NCBI GenBank assembly: GCA_040007035.1
Contig: JBDTVU010000156.1
Location: forward strand, 1 to 7,248
DNA length: 7,248 nt
DNA from: CAIWHR01 sp040007035
GTDB lineage: Bacteria > Pseudomonadota > Gammaproteobacteria > Burkholderiales > Casimicrobiaceae
Direction: 5' to 3'
Shown: piece after piece, positions 1 to 6,362 of the stretch
Numbering within the stretch: position 1 is the first letter of the stretch
Layout: each line of letters begins with the position of its first letter
Program-made: the position numbers and the translations under genes
Notes under the pieces: model-generated
What the model was told of the DNA's origin: nothing
Database searches by the model: none
Seen by the model: the letters and a program-made list of their open reading frames with translations, nothing else

Positions 1-22
1 ACTCGCAGTACCATCGGCGGCG

Positions 23-1489
23 ATGACGCCCGACACCCGGCAATCCACGTCTCCGCGCGCCGACGCCGGCGCCCGGTCTGCCGCGCCCGCCGCGCGGCTC
101 GCCGTCGACCTCGCGTTCGGCCGCTTCACGCTGGCGGTGCCGCGCGACGCGCGTTCGCGGCTCGCGATCGGCTGGCTCGCGCTGGGCGTGGCCGCGCTGG
201 CCGCGTCGGGTATTCTCGCCGTGCTGCTGGTGCTGTCGCGCACGCCCGGCCTCGCGCGGCTGTTCCCGGTCGCCGACTTCTTCCGCGCCGCGCTGGTCGC
301 GCACGTGGACCTCTCGGTGCTGGTCTGGTTCGTCGCCTTCGCCGGCACGCTGTGGAGCCTCAACAGCACGCCGCGCTTCCTCGCCGCGGGCCGCGCGGCG
401 CTCGGTTTCGCGATCGCCGGCGCCGCGACGATGGCCGTCGCGCCGTTCGCGGGCGGCACGCCGATCATGGCCAACTACGTGCCGGTGATCGAGTCGCCGG
501 CGTTCCTCGGCGGCCTCGTGCTGCTCGGCGTCGGCATGACGCTGCTGGTCGCGCGCGGTCTGTTCGCCTCGCCGTTGGTCGGCATCCGGCTGGACGGCGC
601 CGGCGCGCTGCGCTTCGGCCTGAACGGCGCGATCGTCGCTGCCGCGGTCGCCCTGCTGGCGTTCGCCTGGTCTTACGCGGCGCTGCCGCGATCGCTCGAC
701 GGCAAGGCGTACTACGAGTTGCTGTTCTGGGGCGGCGGCCACGTGCTGCAGTTCGCGTGGACGCTGATCATGCTCGTCGCCTGGCTGCTGCTGGCCGACG
801 CCATCGGCGCGCGCGTGCCGCTGTCGCCGCGCGTGGTCGCCGTGCTGTTCGGCATCGGCCTTGCCTGCGTGTTCGTCACGCCGCTGATCTACTACGCGTA
901 CGACATCGCCTCGGTCGAGCACCACCGGCTGCAGACGTGGCTGATGCGATTCGGCGGCGGGCTCGCGATCGCGCCGGTAGCGGTCGCCGTCACCTGGGCG
1001 CTCGTGCGCAGGGGCAGTGAGCGCGTCAGGCGGGAGCCGCGACTCGCACCGCTTGCCGCCGCGCTGATCACGTCGATCGTGCTGTTCGGCGCCGGCGGCC
1101 TGATCGGCTACTCGATCCACGGTTCCGACGTCCGCATTCCCGCGCACTACCACGGCGAGATCGTCGGCGTGACGATCGCGCTGATGGGCGTCGGCTACTG
1201 GCTGCTGCCGCGGCTCGGGTTCGCCGCGCCGCCGCCGCGCCTCGCCGCATGGCAGGCATACCTCTACGGCGGCGGCCAGCTCCTGCACATCGTCGGGTTG
1301 ATGTGGTCGGGCGGCTACGGCGTCCAGCGCAAGGTCGCCGACGGCGCCGAGGTCGCGCGCTCGATCGAGCAGACGGTCGGGATGGGGCTGATGGGGCTCG
1401 GTGGGCTGATCGCGATCGTCGGCGGAATGCTGTTTGTCGCATTGGTGATCGTCGCCGTCGTGCGGCGTCCGTGGGCTGCCGCCGCGTGA
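23..1489 (+). CDS. Heme-copper oxidoreductase catalytic subunit I (cbb3-like / NOR-like, non-canonical)
   Basis: Integral inner-membrane catalytic subunit of a heme-copper oxidoreductase, 488 aa with about 12 hydrophobic helices after a basic N-terminal tail of about 45 residues. All six metal-ligand histidines can be placed: H94 (AHVDLSVLVW, low-spin heme), H240 (WGGGHVLQF, CuB), H300-H301 (VEHHRLQ, CuB), and H375 and H377 (PAHYHGE, the two hemes). The residue at H240+4 is Phe244, so the HxxxY cross-linked tyrosine of A- and B-type oxidases is absent. Tyrosines 290, 291 and 293 precede the HH pair, roughly where C-type (cbb3) enzymes carry theirs. Acidic residues E232, E299 and E379 lie beside the ligands. 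It would reduce O2, or possibly NO, at a heme-CuB centre. The CtaA-like gene follows after 4 nt. No subunit II is in the window and it may lie upstream. The ATG at 23 has only a weak Shine-Dalgarno, and the frame is open to the window edge, so the true start could be further upstream. Superfamily is certain, subfamily is not. Confidence 0.9.
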   Translation: MTPDTRQSTSPRADAGARSAAPAARLAVDLAFGRFTLAVPRDARSRLAIGWLALGVAALAASGILAVLLVLSRTPGLARLFPVADFFRAALVAHVDLSVLVWFVAFAGTLWSLNSTPRFLAAGRAALGFAIAGAATMAVAPFAGGTPIMANYVPVIESPAFLGGLVLLGVGMTLLVARGLFASPLVGIRLDGAGALRFGLNGAIVAAAVALLAFAWSYAALPRSLDGKAYYELLFWGGGHVLQFAWTLIMLVAWLLLADAIGARVPLSPRVVAVLFGIGLACVFVTPLIYYAYDIASVEHHRLQTWLMRFGGGLAIAPVAVAVTWALVRRGSERVRREPRLAPLAAALITSIVLFGAGGLIGYSIHGSDVRIPAHYHGEIVGVTIALMGVGYWLLPRLGFAAPPPRLAAWQAYLYGGGQLLHIVGLMWSGGYGVQRKVADGAEVARSIEQTVGMGLMGLGGLIAIVGGMLFVALVIVAVVRRPWAAAA

Positions 1490-1493
1490 AGCG

Positions 1494-2456
1494 ATGACCG
1501 CCGACGCGCGACTGCGACGCTTCTTCGCCGCAATGGCGATCGCCGCCGCCGCGCTGACGTTCGTCGTCATCGTCGCCAGCGCGTTCATGCGGCACACGCA
1601 GGCGGGACTCGGCTGCGCCGACTGGCCCGCGTGCTACGCGCGGATGGCCGCCGACGTGCCCGACTCCACGCCGTCGACCGGCGTGCGCATCGCGCGGATC
1701 GCGCACCGGCTCGCCGCGACCAGCGTGCTGGCGCTCGTCGTCGGGATGCTGCTCGTCGCGTGGACGCAGCGTCCAACGTGGAAGCGCGAGGGCACGCTCG
1801 CGCTCGCCGCGTTCGTCGTCGCGGCGGCACTCGCGGTGCTGGGCATCCTCACCCCGGGCGCGAAGCTCCCCGCCGTCACGCTCGGCAACCTCGGCGGCGG
1901 CTACCTGATGCTCGCGCTGTTCGCGGCGCTCGCCGCGACGGCGATCCGCGCCGGCGACGCGGCAACGCCGTGGACCGCATCCGCCGCGCCGCTGCGCTGG
2001 ATCGCGCTCGCCGTCCTCGCCGTCGCCTTCGCGCACGCGATCGTCGGCGGGATGATCGGCGCACAGTATGCGCTGCCGGCGTGCCCGACCCTCGGCAAGT
2101 GCGAAGGCTTTCCGTTCGACGATTTTCGCGTGACCGCGGCGTTCGATGCGTTCCGCCCGCTCATCATAGCCGACGGGCGCGTCGTGCCTCCAGCCGGGGC
2201 GGCGGCACCCTTCGTCGTCCACCGGGCGACGGCGATCGTCGTCGCAGTCGTCGTGCTGGTGCTCGCGCACGCGTTGCGGCGGATCGATCGACGGCGCGCG
2301 CTCATCCTTGCCGCGCTCGCGCTGGCCGCGCCGCTGCTGGGCGTGGCTGCGATCGTCAACGTGCCGTCGCTGCCGCTGACCGTGCTGCACAACGCGGCGG
2401 CGGCGCTGCTGATCGCCGCGCTGGCGCACGTCGCGGCACGACCGGGCAGCGGCTGA
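1494..2456 (+). CDS. ctaA: COX15/CtaA-family heme A synthase-like membrane protein, divergent active site
   Basis: Polytopic membrane protein, 320 aa, about eight helices in two homologous halves as in CtaA/COX15, which oxidises the heme O methyl group to make heme A. Family marks are RHTQAGLGCADWPAC after helix 1 with Cys41 and Cys47, a second extracytoplasmic Cys pair (C197, C203), IAHRLAA with H71, VVHRATA with H243, and TVLHNAA with H299. Compared with the family as I recall it, the Glu three residues before the first His (ExxHR) is Arg68, and the second N-terminal heme ligand position reads TLGNLGGGYLML with Asn132 instead of His. The C-terminal (cofactor heme b) pair H243/H299 is intact. 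Classical heme A synthesis is therefore uncertain. It starts 4 nt after the oxidase subunit and is surely cotranscribed, so it probably matures or assembles that enzyme. Its stop lies in an inverted repeat shared with the convergent gene. Confidence 0.85.
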   Translation: MTADARLRRFFAAMAIAAAALTFVVIVASAFMRHTQAGLGCADWPACYARMAADVPDSTPSTGVRIARIAHRLAATSVLALVVGMLLVAWTQRPTWKREGTLALAAFVVAAALAVLGILTPGAKLPAVTLGNLGGGYLMLALFAALAATAIRAGDAATPWTASAAPLRWIALAVLAVAFAHAIVGGMIGAQYALPACPTLGKCEGFPFDDFRVTAAFDAFRPLIIADGRVVPPAGAAAPFVVHRATAIVVAVVVLVLAHALRRIDRRRALILAALALAAPLLGVAAIVNVPSLPLTVLHNAAAALLIAALAHVAARPGSG

Positions 2457-2474
2457 GCCACCGCGCCGGCTCAG
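2453..2474. terminator. Perfect inverted repeat spanning both convergent stop codons
   Basis: CTGAGCC at 2453-2459 pairs with GGCTCAG at 2468-2474 around an 8-nt loop (2460-2467), giving a perfect 7-bp, mostly G/C stem. The left arm contains the TGA of the CtaA-like gene and the right arm contains the TGA of the convergent permease gene. The position suggests a bidirectional transcription end or mRNA 3'-end stabiliser. There is no T-run on either side, so it is not a canonical intrinsic terminator and its function is inferred. Confidence 0.55.
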
Positions 2475-3247
2475 AACAGGAGTCGCGCCCCGATCAGCGC
2501 CAGCAAGACGGCGAGGCCAGAGCGCAGCACCCGTTCGGGAACGCGCGCCGACAGCGAACTGCCGAGCCAGATGCCCGGCAGCGAGCCGACGATCAGCGCC
2601 ACCAGCAATCCCCAGTCCACGGTGCCGAGGCTCGCGTGGCCGAGGCCGGCGACGAGCGTCAGCGGCACCGCGTGCGCGATGTCGGTGCCGACGATGCGCG
2701 CCGCGGGCAGCGACGGGTAGAGGAACAGCAGGACCGTCACGCCGAGCGCCCCGGCGCCCACCGAGGTCAGCGTCACCAGCACGCCGAGCACGAGGCCGAC
2801 GAGCACCGTCGCGGGGAGAATCCGGCGCTCGCGCCATCCGCTGCGCGGCGCGTCATCGCGCCCGCGCCGCTTCAGGACGATCGACACCACCAGTGCCGTG
2901 GCCGTCAGCAGCAGCGCCCCGCCGAGGCTGTTGCGCAGCAGCGCGTCGGCCGTCCGGTAGTCGGCCGGAAACGCGCGCAGGAACGCGATCGTCGCCAGTG
3001 CACCGGGCAGGCTTCCCGCGCTGAGCGCGGCGACGACCGGCCACCGGACGTGCTCCTTGCGCGCGTGCACGACGGCGCCGCCGCTCTTGGTGATCGCCGC
3101 ATAGAGCAGGTCGGTGCCGACCGCGGTGGCCGGCGCAACGCCGAACAGCAGCACCAGCAGCGGCGTCATCAGCGCGCCGCCGCCCATGCCCGTCATGCCG
3201 ACGATCGCGCCGACGACGAACCCAGAAAATGTGTAGGCGAGATCCAT
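2471..3247 (-). CDS. TauE/SafE family membrane permease (sulfite exporter-like)
   Basis: Membrane protein of 258 aa with about eight helices and the internal duplication typical of TauE/SafE (formerly DUF81). The first half has GMTGMGGGALMTPLL (18-31), VGTDLLYAA (43-51) and SLPGALA (79-85). The second half repeats this as LTSVGAGALGVT (160-171), VGTDIAHAV (186-194) and SLPGIWLGS (222-230). A basic cytoplasmic loop near 126-142 joins the halves. The family exports or imports small sulfur anions or organosulfur compounds such as sulfite, taurine breakdown products and sulfoacetate. The substrate here cannot be read from sequence. The frame is open far upstream across the kinase gene, but homology begins only at MDLAYTF, so the ATG at 3247 is chosen. 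No clear Shine-Dalgarno precedes it. It is last in the minus-strand operon, 56 nt after the sensor kinase stop, and converges with the CtaA-like gene. Confidence 0.88.
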   Translation of the reverse strand: MDLAYTFSGFVVGAIVGMTGMGGGALMTPLLVLLFGVAPATAVGTDLLYAAITKSGGAVVHARKEHVRWPVVAALSAGSLPGALATIAFLRAFPADYRTADALLRNSLGGALLLTATALVVSIVLKRRGRDDAPRSGWRERRILPATVLVGLVLGVLVTLTSVGAGALGVTVLLFLYPSLPAARIVGTDIAHAVPLTLVAGLGHASLGTVDWGLLVALIVGSLPGIWLGSSLSARVPERVLRSGLAVLLALIGARLLF

Positions 3248-3303
3248 TGAGGTCGGTGTCTGGGCGTGCGGCGCCGATGGGTACCCGCGCGGCGACGAAG
3301 CGG

Positions 3304-4662
3304 TCAGCGAACGAACCGCACTTCGACGGTGAGACCGTGGCCGCCCGGACCGTCGTCGAGCGCGACGACAGCGTGATGCAGCTCGACGATCCGGCGGACG
3401 ATCGACAGCCCGAGGCCGCTGCCCGACTCGCCGGTACCGGCGATGCGGTAGAAGCGCTCGAACACGCGGCCACGCTCCGCCGCCGGGATCCCCGGACCGT
3501 CGTCGGCGACGGCGAGCACGGCGGTCGCGCCGTCGCGCGCGACGCGCACCGTCACCGCGCCGCCGTCCTGCGTGTAGCGCAGCGCGTTGTCGACGAGATT
3601 GCGGACGAGCACCTCGATCATCGTCGCGTCGCCGCGGACGGTGACTGGCTTCGGCGCGTCGAGCCGCATCGTGATCTGTTTCGTTGCCGCCCGCGCGCCC
3701 AGCTCGGACACCGCCGCCAGCGCCGCCGCGGCGAGCTCGACGTCGGCGACCGCCGGCAGCCGTTCCTGCGGATCGATCCGCGCCAGCGTCAGCAATTGCT
3801 CGACCAGACGCGTCGCGCGATCGACGCCGGCGACGACCTGCGCCAGCGCGCGGTCGCGCTCCGCCGGCGTGTGCGCGCCCTGCGCGACCTGCGCCTGCGT
3901 CTTGACGGCGGCGAGCGGCGTGCGCAGTTCGTGCGCGGCGTCGGCGGTGAAGCGCCGCTCGCGATCCAGCGTCGCGCGCACCCGCGCGAACAGCGCGTTG
4001 AGCGCGGACACCAGCGGCTGCGTCTCGCGCGGCGCGGCCGCAGCGTCGAGCGGCGCCAGCTGATCGGGCGCGCGGACACCGACCTCGTGCGCAAGCCTGT
4101 CCAGCGGCGCGAGCCCGCGACCGATCGCGAGCCAGATCAGCAGCGCGAGCAGTGGCAGCGCGACCAGCATCGGATGGAGCAGGTGGAAGGCGACCGCGGC
4201 GGCGAGCTCGTCGCGCGCGACGCGGCGTTCGGCCACCTGCACGAGCAGGTCGCGCTCGGTGTCGCGGCGGCTGTAGACGCGCCACGCCTGGTCGTCCAGC
4301 GCACGGTCGGCGAAACCTTCGTCGCGCGGGGACAGCCGTTTCTGCGGCGCACTCTCGGAGCGCAGCAGCAGCCGGCTGCCGGCGCCGTCCCAGATCTGGA
4401 ACGCGACCCGGCGCTCGTACTTGTGCACGGCTGCGATCTCGGTCACCGGCATGTCGTCGATCTCGTGACCGGCCTGTGCGAGCAGGATCTGCGCCGACTG
4501 CGCGAGCTGCGCGTCCATCATTTCGCCGATCTCGTGCTGCGCATCGTAATACGACCACAGCGCCGCGGCGCCCCACGCGACCGTGGTCACCGCCAGCAGC
4601 AGGGCGACCAGCCGTCCGCGCAGCGACGGGCCGGGGGTGCCGCGGGCGCCGGCGGCGTTCAC
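3304..4662 (-). CDS. qseC: QseC-type sensor histidine kinase
   Basis: Inner-membrane sensor kinase of 452 aa that would phosphorylate the response regulator encoded just before it. In order: TM1 about 18-38, a periplasmic sensor region about 39-158 of the QseC/TctE kind (YYDAQHEIGEMMDAQLAQSA, then FQIWDGAGSRLLLRS), TM2 about 159-182, a HAMP-like linker, the H-box AAHELRTPLA with His244, the N-box RNLVDNALRY with Asn355 and Asn359, G1 DDGPGI (387-392), the F-box FERFYR (401-406) and G2 GSGLGLSIV (414-422). All catalytic motifs are intact. A GTG start at 4662 is chosen. It overlaps the regulator's stop as GTGA (4 nt), has GAGG about 8 nt upstream, and gives a normal-length N-terminus. The longer reading begins inside the regulator gene. 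The signal is unknown. Given the operon, it may report oxygen, redox state, NO or a sulfur compound. The qseC name reflects domain similarity only. Confidence 0.92.
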   Translation of the reverse strand: MNAAGARGTPGPSLRGRLVALLLAVTTVAWGAAALWSYYDAQHEIGEMMDAQLAQSAQILLAQAGHEIDDMPVTEIAAVHKYERRVAFQIWDGAGSRLLLRSESAPQKRLSPRDEGFADRALDDQAWRVYSRRDTERDLLVQVAERRVARDELAAAVAFHLLHPMLVALPLLALLIWLAIGRGLAPLDRLAHEVGVRAPDQLAPLDAAAAPRETQPLVSALNALFARVRATLDRERRFTADAAHELRTPLAAVKTQAQVAQGAHTPAERDRALAQVVAGVDRATRLVEQLLTLARIDPQERLPAVADVELAAAALAAVSELGARAATKQITMRLDAPKPVTVRGDATMIEVLVRNLVDNALRYTQDGGAVTVRVARDGATAVLAVADDGPGIPAAERGRVFERFYRIAGTGESGSGLGLSIVRRIVELHHAVVALDDGPGGHGLTVEVRFVR

Positions 4663-5336
4663 TGCGGCGCCTCGGCCGGCGGGCGCTCGATCACGTAGCC
4701 GGCGCCACGCCGGGTGCGGATCAGGTCGGCGCCGAGCTTGCGCCGCAGATGATGGACGTGGACCTCGATCGCGTTGCTGCCGGGCTCCTCGTCCCACGGG
4801 TAGAGGCTGCGCTCGAGCCGCTCCCGCGACAGCACGCGCCCGGCGTGGCGCATCAGTTCGTGCAGCAGCGCGAATTCGCGCGGCGCGAGGTCGATGCTGC
4901 GCCCGGCCCGCGTCACCGCGCGCGCCACCGGGTCGAGCGTGACGTCGGCGACGCGCAGCACAGGATCGGCGCCGCCCGCGCTGCGGCGGACGAGCGCCCG
5001 GACGCGCGCCGTCAGCTCGGCGAGGTCGAACGGCTTGACCAGATAGTCGTCGGCGCCGGCGTCGAGGCCGCCGACGCGGTCGGTCACGGTGTCACGCGCG
5101 GTGAGGATCAGCACCGGGACCCGGTTGCCGCGCGCGCGCAGCCCGGCGAGCACCTCGAGTCCGGAGCGCCGAGGCAAGCCGAGGTCGAGCACGACGAGTG
5201 CGTAGGGTTCGGCGTCGAGCGCCAGTTCGGCCGCACGGCCGTCCTCGACCCAGTCGACGGCGAAGCCCGCCTGCGCGAGGCCGGCGCGAATGCCGTCGCC
5301 GAGCAGCCGGTCGTCTTCGACTACCAGAAGGCGCAT
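4659..5336 (-). CDS. qseB: OmpR/PhoB-family response regulator (QseB-like)
   Basis: Cytoplasmic DNA-binding response regulator of 225 aa, the normal family length. The receiver domain (1-116) has the acidic pocket E7-D8-D9 in VVEDD, phosphoacceptor Asp51 in VVLDLGLP, Thr79 in LILTA and Lys101 in YLVKPFD. The C-terminal winged helix (about 127-218) carries LAPREFALL, the recognition-helix region NAIEVHVHHLRRKLG and the wing RTRRGAGYVIE. It is translationally coupled to the kinase (4-nt overlap) and follows the diheme cytochrome stop by 32 nt. QseB/PmrA relatives bind tandem TTAAG half-sites 11 bp apart, and just such a repeat lies at 7028-7045 upstream of the operon's first gene. This suggests the regulator controls its own operon. 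Its ATG has a poor Shine-Dalgarno and is immediately preceded by an inverted repeat (5337-5356). Confidence 0.93.
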   Translation of the reverse strand: MRLLVVEDDRLLGDGIRAGLAQAGFAVDWVEDGRAAELALDAEPYALVVLDLGLPRRSGLEVLAGLRARGNRVPVLILTARDTVTDRVGGLDAGADDYLVKPFDLAELTARVRALVRRSAGGADPVLRVADVTLDPVARAVTRAGRSIDLAPREFALLHELMRHAGRVLSRERLERSLYPWDEEPGSNAIEVHVHHLRRKLGADLIRTRRGAGYVIERPPAEAPQ

Positions 5337-5356
5337 CGGACCATTTTACCGGTCCG
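5337..5356 (-). promoter_or_regulatory. Inverted repeat directly upstream of the response regulator start
   Basis: A perfect 6-bp inverted repeat (CGGACC / GGTCCG) with an 8-nt A/T-containing loop fills most of the 32-nt gap between the diheme cytochrome and regulator genes. Its last base adjoins the regulator's ATG. In the transcript the hairpin would occupy the ribosome-binding region, so it could tune translation or mRNA processing between the cytochrome and regulator halves of the operon. A regulator-binding palindrome is the alternative. Only the repeat itself is seen; the function is inferred. Confidence 0.4.
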
Positions 5357-5368
5357 CGGCCCCGGCGC

Positions 5369-5920
5369 TCACCTTCTGCCGGCGGCAACCGCCGTCGGGC
5401 CCGCCTTCGGGATCGCAACGTTGCGCTCGGAGAAGTCGCCTTCTCCGGCGGTGCGGTGGCACGCCGCGCAGTTCGCCCGGCTGCCGACCGCCGGCCGTCG
5501 CCAGACGTCGGCGCGAATCTCGTCATGCTTCGCGCGGACGTAGCCGGTCTCGGTGATCCGCAGCGGCGCCGTCGACGCCGGGATCGACGCCGCGATCTTC
5601 GCCGAGCGGCGATTGCCGTTGACGTCCGCCGCGTTGGCGACAAGGAAGCGTGCGATATCGTCGCGGGTGACCGGGTCAAGCGCCGCGTTGTCGCCGAAAT
5701 GGTGGCCGAGGTCGCCCATCAACGTCCGCCACGACCGCGCCGGAAGCAGCCCGGGATGATAAGGCTCGTGACACGACGAGCACTCGGCCTGCCACGCCGC
5801 GTTGGTCACCGGCGGCAGCCGCCTGTCGCCGTCGCCGTCGTGCCCCCCGGCGAGCAGCGCCGAGGTGCCGAGCACGGTGGCGGCGAGCACGGCGCCGCGC
5901 CAGAGGTCGATGCCTTTCAT
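5369..5920 (-). CDS. dhc: Periplasmic diheme cytochrome c (DHC family)
   Basis: A 183-aa exported diheme cytochrome. A signal sequence (KGIDLWRGAVLAATVLGTSA, residues 2-21) is followed by heme site 1 at C47-S-S-C50-H51 (ECSSCHEPYHPGLLPARSW, the usual DHC signature), LGHHFGDNA with His73/His74 as candidate distal ligands, and heme site 2 at C151-A-A-C154-H155. His132 (RAKHDEI) is a candidate sixth ligand of heme 2. In SHP operons DHC is the electron donor to SHP and is itself reduced by the membrane cytochrome b, and both partners lie directly upstream here. The ATG at 5920 is chosen because GAGGA (5928-5932) sits 7 nt upstream, overlapping the SHP stop codon, and because the signal peptide starts here. 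The frame is open for 41 more codons but these lie inside the SHP gene. The gap to SHP is 10 nt. Confidence 0.92.
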   Translation of the reverse strand: MKGIDLWRGAVLAATVLGTSALLAGGHDGDGDRRLPPVTNAAWQAECSSCHEPYHPGLLPARSWRTLMGDLGHHFGDNAALDPVTRDDIARFLVANAADVNGNRRSAKIAASIPASTAPLRITETGYVRAKHDEIRADVWRRPAVGSRANCAACHRTAGEGDFSERNVAIPKAGPTAVAAGRR

Positions 5921-5930
5921 TGCGGGGTCC

Positions 5931-6362
5931 TCACTTGACGGAAAGCAGGTACGTGATGAAGTCGCCCTTCTCCTGTGCCGTGCAGGCACGCTCGAGGACG
6001 TCGGGACAGTTGCGCGCGAACCACTTCTCGACCTGTACCGCATCCGTGAACCGCCGCGGATTCGCGGCCGGCGCCAGCGGTGCGATGTCCTTGTTGGCCC
6101 GGCTCCTGCCAGCCGCCTTCGGGTCCGCCGTGTGACAGCCGCTGCAGCTCGCCTTCACGCCGTCGGCGCGCATCCGCGGCTGGCCGTAGAGATCGGCGCC
6201 GCGGGCGACCGAGAAACCGGCGAACGCGGGCGCTTCCCGCTTCGCCAGCACCGAATAATCGACGAGCAGTTGCTGCGGCGTCGCCGCCAGCGCGACGCCG
6301 GTGCCGACGATGCCGCCGATCACGACGGAGAGTCCCGCGGCGAACAGGAGGCGGCTACGCAT
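5931..6362 (-). CDS. shp: SHP-type monoheme cytochrome c (DUF1924), O2/NO-binding
   Basis: A 143-aa exported monoheme cytochrome c. The signal peptide has a likely cut after ALA (about residue 26), and mature ATPQQLLVDYSVLAKREAP is typical of DUF1924/SHP proteins. The heme attaches at C73-S-G-C76-H77. A C-terminal FARNC segment supplies Asn118, the candidate weak sixth ligand. In Rhodobacter sphaeroides SHP an Asn leaves ferrous heme open to O2 and NO. Cys119 and Cys127 could form the family's disulfide. Known SHPs bind O2 and have been reported to oxidise NO; the physiological role is unsettled. The ATG at 6362 overlaps the cytochrome b stop by 8 nt and has GAGG (6369-6372) 6 nt upstream. 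An in-frame start at 6395 would add 11 residues ahead of the signal peptide and is less likely. Product identity is by motif and by the cytochrome b and DHC neighbours. Confidence 0.9.
   Translation of the reverse strand: MRSRLLFAAGLSVVIGGIVGTGVALAATPQQLLVDYSVLAKREAPAFAGFSVARGADLYGQPRMRADGVKASCSGCHTADPKAAGRSRANKDIAPLAPAANPRRFTDAVQVEKWFARNCPDVLERACTAQEKGDFITYLLSVK

Noticed and set aside
1..26. Possible tail of an upstream gene ending in a TGA that overlaps the oxidase ATG as ATGA
   Set aside because: The frame would give a short tail ending in QYHRRR, plausible for an operon, but seven codons are too few to support a gene call. The oxidase frame itself is also open to the window edge.
400..2420. 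Frequent CGATCG / GCGATCGC-like palindromes
   Set aside because: They recur throughout the genes and fit Ala-Ile and Ala-Ser codon choice (GCG ATC G, TCG CGA) in GC-rich DNA. Without a genome-wide count there is no reason to call them a dispersed repeat.
1068..2837. Long minus-strand open frame (589 codons) opposite the oxidase and CtaA-like genes
   Set aside because: The translation is low-complexity, Arg/Ala/Gly-rich and has no domain logic. It is a shadow of high-GC coding on the other strand and runs across three well-supported genes.
1631..3250. Long plus-strand open frame (539 codons) across the convergent junction
   Set aside because: It overlaps the CtaA-like and permease genes in another frame, with an Arg- and Gln-rich composition typical of antisense or out-of-frame GC-rich DNA.
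3229..4698. Plus-strand open frame opposite the sensor kinase (489 codons), and the similar one at 4152-5543
   Set aside because: The minus strand here encodes complete kinase and regulator domains with every catalytic motif; the plus-strand translations show no recognisable domain.
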